From Zygnema cylindricum (taxonomy: Eukaryota > Streptophyta > Zygnematophyceae > Zygnematales > Zygnemataceae): a stretch of 64,000 nucleotides of DNA. Location: positions 115,382 to 179,381 of the forward strand of contig JBBHKE010003298.1 in NCBI GenBank assembly GCA_037447655.1, given 5' to 3'. Under the pieces are notes generated by a model. That model searched no databases. It was not told the DNA's origin and saw only the letters and a list, made by a program, of their open reading frames with translations. Shown piece by piece: positions 56,824 through 64,000 of this stretch. The position numbers and the translations under genes were made by a program. Numbering within the stretch: position 1 is the first letter of the stretch; every line of letters begins with the position of its first letter.

Positions 56824-57799
56824 GAAAAACAGCAGAAACTATCAAAGTACCTACTCAACAGCCAACTTAGATCTGACACAAAATATGACTCAGAAAGCCA
56901 ATATGCTTCAATTTTGCCACAGTGATACACAATACAGCAAACTGACAATTCCCAAAATTGCAGCCAATATGACCCAATAAACCATAAGATATGATGTCTA
57001 GAAGTTTCCCAAAAACTGCCCTTAGAAAATCATATTCCCAAAACTAGATACTACAAAATTGTCTAAGTTCTAAGTTATATACTCACACTGTGTATCTAGT
57101 GATCTACACTAATTCGGGTAACTGTTAATACAGTTATTATCCTGACTAACGACAAAGCATCCTACCTGTACGTTATTGTACTTTAAAAACCTAATTACTA
57201 TTTCTAAAACATGATTAACGGAACACAATTTTTTTATCACACTAAACTACAAACTAATGTTATTTAGATATTTACAGAAATTGAACCGTACACAAAATGT
57301 TCTAACCGTACACAAAACGTTCCAAATAATAGTTAGCGATGACCGCTAAAGTCCAGCCCAATGTGGTCCTGTAGTACGAGGCACCTGAGTGCTTCGTCAC
57401 TTGTGGTCCCACGCGAATCACGCTTGTGGTCCCTCGTGAATCGCGCTTTGTGGTCCCAGGTGAATCGCGTCCGTTGGAACGAATTCGATCAACGATGGTA
57501 CCGTCGAGATGTACTTTATGTTTCTGAAATACTCGGGACAGATCCTCTTCGTCCGATCATGTGAATCGCATCGTCAACTTTTTGACGCGTATGGCTGATT
57601 CTCGGCGCTACTCCAAAACCTGCATACGTTATTTCGCCGACACGTGTCCCTGCAAAAGTACGATACAGTACGATACACTCTACTGTACCTCTTGTTACAG
57701 TAACACTAATTAAGGTAAGTCTTATAGTATACTACTAGGAAAAATATCCTAAGTTATTTTTACCCCTATTACTGAAATAAAGATTTATAAATTACAACA
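56765..57799 (-). repeat. 5' LTR of element F, containing the gag start codon
   Basis: 1035 bases. On the minus strand the gag ATG is at 56823, so 59 coding bases (MSTSTSTAGSPSATVVVEQQ) are inside the LTR. The transcription start must lie upstream within this LTR. Confidence 0.92.
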
Positions 57800-58434
57800 C
57801 ATTTTGCGTCATCATCGAATTTAAAATGTACTAAATCTTGTCGTCTTGTGTTCTTCGACCCATGGCCACGCCAAAAAACGTCATCTTCAAACTTTTTTTT
57901 AAAACACAGGGCCGATGTGTTTTAAAACAAAGTATTTTTGAAAAGCAAATAGGAACACGTATTCGCACGTGTAATATATTTTTCAAAAAATTTAAATGAA
58001 TTCAAGCGACGGCTGAAGGTACACTATTCGCTATGTTTTGTCCGTTTGGGTCCAACAAAGTACACAATTTGTTTTGTTTTGTCGCGTTTCGTCTAGTACA
58101 TACTTTTCCATTCCAGGGGTCTGAAAATTCTAATGCCATTTGACGAAATCTTGAGAAATCTTCGAGGGCGCCCCAGCAAATCGCACACGCCGCCTCTCTC
58201 ACGCATCCTCGCATTCTCGTGACATCCAAGGCATTTTTTTACAATTTGGTGCGTCATCACATATTGTACACTGTCGACAGCCGTCACGGGCATTGTCGAC
58301 TTATACAATCGTCACTCCCTTAAGTGACAACTTCGTTTGGTATACAGAGGGACACCCGAAATCTGGGTCCGACGGATCTGCGCTAAAAAACAAAAAAAAA
58401 ATCTAAGTTTGAAGTACATAGAGACGCACCCTTA

Positions 58435-58627
58435 AGTAACGATTTCGAGTCCGGACATTGGAACACCTTGATCATCGCTAAGCTACTTTTACATGGGCGC
58501 ACGCCCTAAGTCTTACCAAGTGCTAAGCCGACCAAATCAACCGACTGTTTCGCACAAACAAGAACCATACATCCTGTACGGTCAAACCCAAGAGAATTTT
58601 ACTCAACGGCACTCTACTGTAGGTAAG
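58435..58627. repeat. Orphan right end of another PIF-like element
   Basis: TTTTACATGGGCGCACGCCC followed by TAAGTCTTAC (about 58488-58518) resembles the right junction at 28735-28760 (TTTACATGGGGACACGCCA, TAAGTCTTAC). The left partner was not found. The remaining sequence has no recognised feature. Confidence 0.5.
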
Positions 58628-58635
58628 TAATATAC

Positions 58636-59308
58636 CATAGTTCACAAGTAGGCTTTTTTATGGTAGGCCTTTGGTAGGCGCACAAAACTCGCGCAACGTA
58701 GGCATACTGTATGTGTGTGCGTCGTGCACACTCCTGTACGAACGTCTGAATCTGACGTAAGATCAAAGTACAGCGCACGCCGCAGGACGAGATTTTTTAG
58801 CGAACAGACACGGCGTAGGATGTCATTCCGGGGGGAAAAGCCACCAACGGGGTTGGTCCGTAGGTTTTGGTAATTTTTTTGGCAGTGTGGTATTTTTTTT
58901 TTTTTATCGTCCCATACTGCCTGGTTGGTCAATTTGAGGCTTTATTTAGTGTGGCCCTCAAAATTGAAGACGCTAATATGACAGATTGTCCTTTCGTAAG
59001 TTGTGTTATGGGCTTTTCATGTGATCTTTTTAAAATCGCCTACTTTGATCAGCGACCGTCCGATCGTCAAAATCTGACGGTTTAAATAAAAAGTCCCTCA
59101 AAACTCACAGAAATACTTTTTTTTGTCCGATTTTTTTTCAAAATTTAGACATGTCGTTTAATTCTCTATCGATCGATGTGCAACTCAACCCTGTCCCTAT
59201 TTTATTTCATTTTGCGGCCAATACAATATGGGTCTTAAGGGCATATTGTATGTTTTGCGTACAATAGGCATATTGTATGGGCGTACGGTCACCTACTTTT
59301 GATATATG
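58636..59308. mobile_element. hAT-like non-autonomous element, 673 bases, TSD TAATATAC
   Basis: Left end CATAGTTCACAAGTAGG, right end CACCTACTTTTGATATATG (inverted, imperfect). TAATATAC on both sides (58628-58635 and 59309-59316). The right part (ATATTGTATG..ACAATAGGCATATTGTATG) is the reverse complement of the start of the 306-base element at 30967, so they are one family. A small minus-strand frame (58642-58932) has no transposase features. Confidence 0.88.
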
Positions 59309-59316
59309 TAATATAC

Positions 59317-60098
59317 TGTCGGTTGAAAATTCTTAAGAATTCTTTCACGACAAGTTCTTCCTGTTGAGATAAAAATGTCCGACGCAAGTTTCCATCAGGA
59401 GCCGGAAATTTTACGAAGACATTTACTGGCAGTTGTTCTCAGGCTGAGAGTTTCCATCAATTCGTGTCAATAAAGTACAAGTACAGTACACCATCGATCG
59501 TATTTAGCGTGAATGTTTTTTTCGCCACTGAAAACATCTTATCTCCGTACACATTTGTCCAATTTTCAATTTAAGACCGCCATTCGTAAGGTGAGAATAC
59601 AACCTTTCAATCGCAACCGTAAGATCCACAATCTTACATGTATGTACGGAGAAAATATGTTTTTAGAGACAAAAAAAACAGACGCAAAATACGATCGACG
59701 GTGTACTTTAGCTCTCGCAAACATGTCTTTTTATGAGTGGTATGACGTAGGCTAATGTTTGAATACCTTTCTGGAAGCGTAGTCTGAAATGTAAGATTTG
59801 TACGAGCGTTCGTCAAAGATTTTTAAAGCTTACAATCTCACTGCATGATGACGATGATGATGATGTAATACTAGTAAAAACGCAACATCTCATTGTTCGA
59901 AGGAAAAATTTCAAACAACCTAAAACCAAGAAGAAAAAAACCGCGAAGGACAAAGAAGGCAAAGGGTGCGCGTGACAGGATATCGTCCAGCAAAGATTTT
60001 CTAGTATATTCTGGTGGATTCGTGTCGAATACACATAAACGGGAGCTAACTATATCCTACAGGCGATTATACACAGCCTGTCGCTCGCGACAGCAAAG
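59317..60098. other. No gene recognised
   Basis: Contains short open frames (59513-59755 and 59893-60168, plus strand; basic, no motif) that I cannot distinguish from chance, and a GATGATGATGATG run near 59847. AT-moderate unique-looking sequence. Confidence 0.45.
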
Positions 60099-60100
60099 TA

Positions 60101-60601
60101 CACCGCGAATCGTAATTAGAGTTAATTACTATAATTCGGTCGCTCGCAATTTCGACTCTTTCACATGAAATAGAGTAAACGATTCTAATTTTTTCATTAT
60201 TCTATTTTAGGTAAAGGTTAATTAGCGTTTTTAATTTTAATATAGGTCCGTTTTAAATAGTGTGGAGTAAGGACGACCTCCGACCTTGCAAAATTGTACT
60301 TTAATAAGTAAAAAATGACAAATAATGATTTAATACAGGTCGTTATCATGTAAATGCGTTTTAACAAACCGCGTAGTGCAAATGTCACAATGACGATAAA
60401 CTGTACGTTTTGCCAAATTCTATATGAATACCTTATTTACAGTAGAGGATATTAGCGTGCCTAATTAGAGTACTTAAATAAATTAGAGTAAACTTCATAG
60501 TTGAAAAAGCTCTATCGCATAAATTAGCGTTCATTACTCTATTTTTATTTTTTAGTTTTTGTACTCTAATTTTTTCATTACTCTAATTACGATTCGCGGT
60601 G
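60101..60601. mobile_element. Tc1/mariner-like MITE, 501 bases, TSD TA
   Basis: Perfect inverted ends of at least 22 bases, beginning CACCGCGAATCGTAATTAGA at the left, with the exact complement at the right. TA at 60099-60100 and 60602-60603. ATTAGAGTA-type subrepeats recur inside. No coding capacity. The TA flank and AT-rich interior resemble Stowaway-type elements. If the inverted match AGTA..TACT is counted as part of the element, the boundary moves by two to four bases. Confidence 0.8.
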
Positions 60602-60714
60602 TACTGTATTGCACTAGACTGTACTATACTGCACTGTACTATACAATACTGTACCGTCGTCACGTCCTCCTTGACGACAGTTGAGGTCGGTGGAGCGATT
60701 GCTGTTGAAATTTT

Positions 60715-61800
60715 TAGTGTTGTGAATCGGTAAGGATTTGTCGATAACCGATATGGACCTTTTTCCGGGTATCCGATAATCGATATATTGGTACGATATA
60801 TCGCTATCTGTGTTATCGCCGGTAAATAACCGATAGTTATCGGTATTTATCGGCGATATCACCGATATTGATAACTATCGGCGATATGTGTACGCACCGT
60901 ACAGATAAATGTAAGGCCAGTCCACTCAACTAAGTTACAATCGTACCCAAAAACCCAAACTCGCAATTTTTCCTTGATTATTTATTATTTGAGGGGGTTT
61001 TACTTGGGTTTCACGCTCCCATACCCTTCCTCAATGTCTTTTTGACTGTTCGTTACGCCCATAGATGTCCAATTCGTACGGATTCGGACATTTCTGTGAA
61101 AATTATGTAATATTCGTCGATTTCATACTTTTCATAAAAGTCGTATAGATTTCTCTGTACGAACATGTACGAAAAGCGAAATACTAGAAAATCCTTAAAA
61201 AATCTTTAAAATTACAAACAACTAACATTATTGTACGAAATTATACAAAAAGTGTACCCTACAAACCTAATAATACGGCAAATCTTTGTCAACCGTACTG
61301 ATAGGAACGTACAAACATTGCACGTAAATATACGAAAAATGTAGCGCAGCTGTACTGAAATATACGAACTTGTACGGCAGTGTATCTTCCAACTCCTAAA
61401 ATTATTATGCATAACAAGTACGGAAAATACGGCCACTCTACGTACATATATGAAAAGTGTGAGGCATTTATACTAAATTTACAGAATTTAAAGAAATGTA
61501 CTCTAAAACCCTAAAAATCATTTCTATTACCCTAAAACGTACGAACATATACGAACACTGTATATAATTGTACGAAAAATGTACGGGTGCAATGGAAGGT
61601 ACTTTATTATATAAAGTCAATAATATGATACAGTATGTTACAAAGTAGTATTGGTATACATACTATATATTTTTTAAGTTATCGCCGATATGGAATTTGT
61701 TGGTCTGAGACCGATATATCCGAACCTCTGACCGTTCGATAACCGATTACTATCGGTATCCGTGTTATCGCGACAAGTTTTTTACTGATACACAACACTA
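60715..61800. mobile_element. hAT-like element, 1086 bases, TSD GAAATTTT
   Basis: Ends TAGTGTTGTGAATCGGTAA and TTACTGATACACAACACTA are inverted with a few mismatches over about 29 bases. GAAATTTT at 60707-60714 and 61801-61808. Both subterminal regions are dense in CGATAT/ATCGG motifs that pair across the element, giving long secondary structure. The middle is rich in GTACGA. No transposase frame. Second family of hAT type in the window. Confidence 0.9.
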
Positions 61801-61808
61801 GAAATTTT

Positions 61809-62370
61809 TATAATTGCTTTGCCGCTGAGGACCCAAAAAAAAAAAAACGGTAAATATATGCGTCTGGACCCTTATGTAATTTCAATAAGAACTATAGTAA
61901 ACATGTAAAAAAATGAAAAAAAACAGTACGTCATGGTACGAAAAAGTACGAGATCCATTAAACTACAGTATTTAAATTCCTCCTAGATTGGAGTGATTAA
62001 CACTGACTAATAATCCATACTTATATTAGGGTAGAGGAAATAATCGTGTTATCAGCTCTATTTCTAGGTTCAATGGTCGTAATTTAGGCGCACCGATATA
62101 GTGTTATTAGCACCAATAGCAATTCAGTATGAATTGCACGAAGCTGGTCTACGTGGAATGCGGGCGAGATCATCTCGTCAATTCGATGAAATAAAGCCAG
62201 CGAGGAATAGTGGCGGTTTGGAACAACTCCTCTCGCCGGTTAGAGAGTCAACAACCGCCACCCGATTGGAAACGTTTAGAATACTGTACTACACCGTGCA
62301 TCGTTATTGGTGTAGAGGTTTTATCCGCCACTCAAATCATCTTTTCTCTGTGCAAACTTGTCCAATTTTC
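61809..62370. other. No gene recognised between the two hAT-like copies
   Basis: A 90-codon plus-strand frame (62101-62373) has no recognisable motif. A run of A at 61838-61848. Confidence 0.4.
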
Positions 62371-63490
62371 TAGTGTTGTGTATCGGTAAGGATTTGCCGA
62401 TTAACCGACATGCGCCTTTTTTCGGGTAGCCAATAATCGATACATTGGTACGATATATCGTTATCCCCATTATCGCCGATAAATAACCGATATTTATCGA
62501 TTATTATTGGCGATAACACCGATATCAACAACTATTGGTGATATATGTACGGACGGTACTAATGAATGTACGGTCAGTTCACTCAACCTTATGTGTTATT
62601 CCCCGGACGCGCTATACTCACAACCCCTATCTACTGAGGTGTATACCAATCAGATCACTTTATCGTACATTTGTACAAGCCGAATGTACAGTTGCCGGCA
62701 TAAGGTATGTACGACTTTAGTACCGCTCCAGTAAAAACGATGTACCTTTCACATCCGACGCCATGGCTTTGTCCCTTTATTCCTTGGGATCCAATGAAAA
62801 CCTGCCACGTGTTAACCCGTCGGTTTTTTTTAACATAAGCTGCCAAAAGAGCTATTCCAGGATGTCGGCGCTCACGCTGGCCGTCCGCTCGTTTTTTCTC
62901 ATTCAAAGTCGTCCGTTCGAGTGAGGCGGCGCGGAGAATGCCCGTTTGCGTCCATTATAAGTTGTGTCTGTCGTCCTTTTTCCGTTTCGTGTTCATCAGT
63001 TTTCGGTACAATGCCGTACGTTTCCCTAAAAAATTTGTTCAGTTAACCGGGTAGAAAGTACTACAAAACACAACGTATCTTTTCGTCAAAGTCCGTACAT
63101 TTCGCGTAAAAAACCGTACATTTCTCGTAATTTTTTCGTTCAGTGTACAGGACAAAAAGTACTCCACATTTTTTTGCGATTTTTTTTAAAAGTCACGAAT
63201 TATACGTAAAAATCGGAAAAATGAAAAAATCGCACGAAAAACTTTGGTTTGGGTACTATAGTTCTAGAATTGTAAAGTATTGTTTTAAATTTGTCAATGA
63301 TTATGTGTTGCATTGGCCGTAATAAATTGAAGTTAAAGAGCTACGAAACAGGTTGTTATACGTGGCATGCAACGCTATATAAAACTAAGTATATAATACA
63401 ATATGTTATAAAGTACTATTGTATGCATACTATATTTTTTTTAAGTTATCGCCGATATGGAATATGTTGGTCTTGGACCAATATACCGGA
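62371..63490. mobile_element. Second copy of the 1.1 kb hAT-like element, right end lost
   Basis: Begins TAGTGTTGTGTATCGGTAA and follows 60715-60900 closely. 63440-63490 matches 61676-61720 (AGTTATCGCCGATATGGAAT), then stops about 70 bases short of the expected inverted end, where CGGTC-rich sequence begins. The middle differs strongly from the first copy. Confidence 0.75.
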
Positions 63491-63665
63491 ACAAGAGGTC
63501 GCAAACGGTCAACCGAAACCGTGACCAACCGTTAACCGACCGCCCGCGCTGTATCCGGAACGAATTCGGTTGCCAAATTTTGAGGGCCGGGCGGTTGCGG
63601 TCGGTTGATTCAACATAAAAAAAAGAACGGTCGGTTACGGTCAGTCAACCAAAAAACAAAAAAAA
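63491..63665. repeat. CGGTCGGTT-rich stretch with inverted repeats
   Basis: Repeated ACGGTCAACC/CGGTTAACCG and CGGTCGGTT motifs in both orientations. Looks like the end of a further terminal-inverted-repeat element; partner end not in the window. Confidence 0.4.
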
Positions 63666-63750
63666 AAAAGAAAATATGTACTGTCCATACAATCCAGCAT
63701 CATTTTACTTTGTACTATTTGGTATCATGGAAGTACTTGACAGTATGATT

Positions 63751-63943
63751 AGCGTCGCAAATCTGACACCATAGTAACACTATTTTTTTCGCAAATCTTA
63801 AGGAACGCGACAAAGCGTCGCAAATCTTACACGGTAGTACACTATTCAGTTTGAAAATCTTAGGGAACGCCGCAAAGCATCGCAAATCTGACACGTTAGT
63901 AAACACTATTCATTTTGCAAATCTAAAGGAGTGCGACAAATCG
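63751..63943. repeat. Three tandem units of about 62 bases
   Basis: AGCGTCGCAAATCTGACAC at 63751 recurs at 63814 (AGCGTCGCAAATCTTACAC) and 63876 (AGCATCGCAAATCTGACAC); each unit continues with a CACTATT..GCAAATCTTAAGGAACGCGACAA-like part. Imperfect satellite-like array, no coding. Confidence 0.85.
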
Positions 63944-64000
63944 TAATTATTGGCTTATTCATACGTCGTACATTAGATAATTTTGTACTTTTTTGATTAC

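Larger units (their letters stand above)
51593..57799 (-). mobile_element. Copia element F, best-preserved LTR retrotransposon, TSD CATTT
   Basis: 6207 bases. LTRs 51593-52631 and 56765-57799, both TGTTGTTCTACAACC..TTACAACA. CATTT at 51588-51592 and 57800-57804. The polypurine tract complement (CTCCCCTAAATC) follows the left LTR. The interior on the minus strand holds gag, protease, integrase, RT and RNase H in copia order, with all catalytic motifs visible and only a few frameshifts. It interrupts a PIF-like element whose unoccupied relative is at 48727-49506. Confidence 0.95.
51476..58431. mobile_element. PIF/Harbinger-like element split by copia F
   Basis: Left end GGGTGCGTCTCTGTGTG at 51476 and right end ..CATAGAGACGCACCC at 58431 are inverted. 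TTA flanks at 51473-51475 and 58432-58434. Without F and one CATTT it would be 744 bases, close to the 780-base copy at 48727-49506. Confidence 0.85.

Noticed and set aside
1-64000. CRISPR arrays, tRNA or rRNA genes, operon-type promoters
   Set aside because: No regular spacer array, no convincing cloverleaf or rRNA sequence was seen by eye; the window is eukaryotic in character. A tRNA scan was not possible.

Overview
The window looks like a repeat-dense nuclear segment from a green-plant (streptophyte) genome. Two things point there: a plant-type leucine-rich-repeat gene split into exons of one repeat each, and abundant Ty1/copia retrotransposons whose primer sites match a plant-type initiator tRNA-Met. 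I cannot name the species; a large-genome charophyte alga or bryophyte-grade plant would fit. There is no prokaryotic signature. Apart from the LRR gene I see no confident host gene, and most of the sequence is layered transposable elements.

Layout. 1-8926: two degraded minus-strand copia elements (A and B); the 3' ends of A and B are apparently base-identical over about 1.7 kb. 8927-11016: little recognisable. 11017-26289: a plus-strand gene with five visible LRR exons, one Cys-rich/EGF-like exon and one proline-rich terminal exon, separated by 0.7-4.5 kb introns. Those introns carry purine-rich (GA) tracts, AAT-rich tracts and old minus-strand retroelement debris (14.6-16.5 kb). 27195-32608: an old minus-strand copia fragment (G) split by a complete 4.3 kb gag-only LTR element (27406-31686, TSD TAAAG). 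That element itself carries a PIF/Harbinger-like insertion in one LTR and a hAT-like insertion in the other. 32609-45853: plus-strand copia C1, which lacks RT and RNase H, shares an LTR with a second copy C2. C2 is split by minus-strand copia D (37477-44807, TSD GAGTA), and D is split by a solo LTR (41436-42621). 45854-47985: LTR debris and a truncated element E ending at an assembly gap. 47986-51475: an unidentified ORF with a perfect hairpin, a PIF-like element and AT-rich sequence. 51476-58431: a PIF-like element split by the best-preserved copia F (51593-57799, TSD CATTT). 58436-64000: four short DNA transposons (hAT-like and mariner-like) and tandem repeats.

The most informative aspects are these. 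(1) In the F, D and B copia elements the gag start codon lies inside the LTR and the primer-binding site lies inside gag; C1/C2 share the same type of primer site, which matches the anticodon arm of initiator tRNA-Met rather than its 3' end. (2) The window holds its own unoccupied sites for three insertions, which proves those element boundaries from within. (3) The LRR gene appears to have grown by duplicating an intron-exon-intron cassette.
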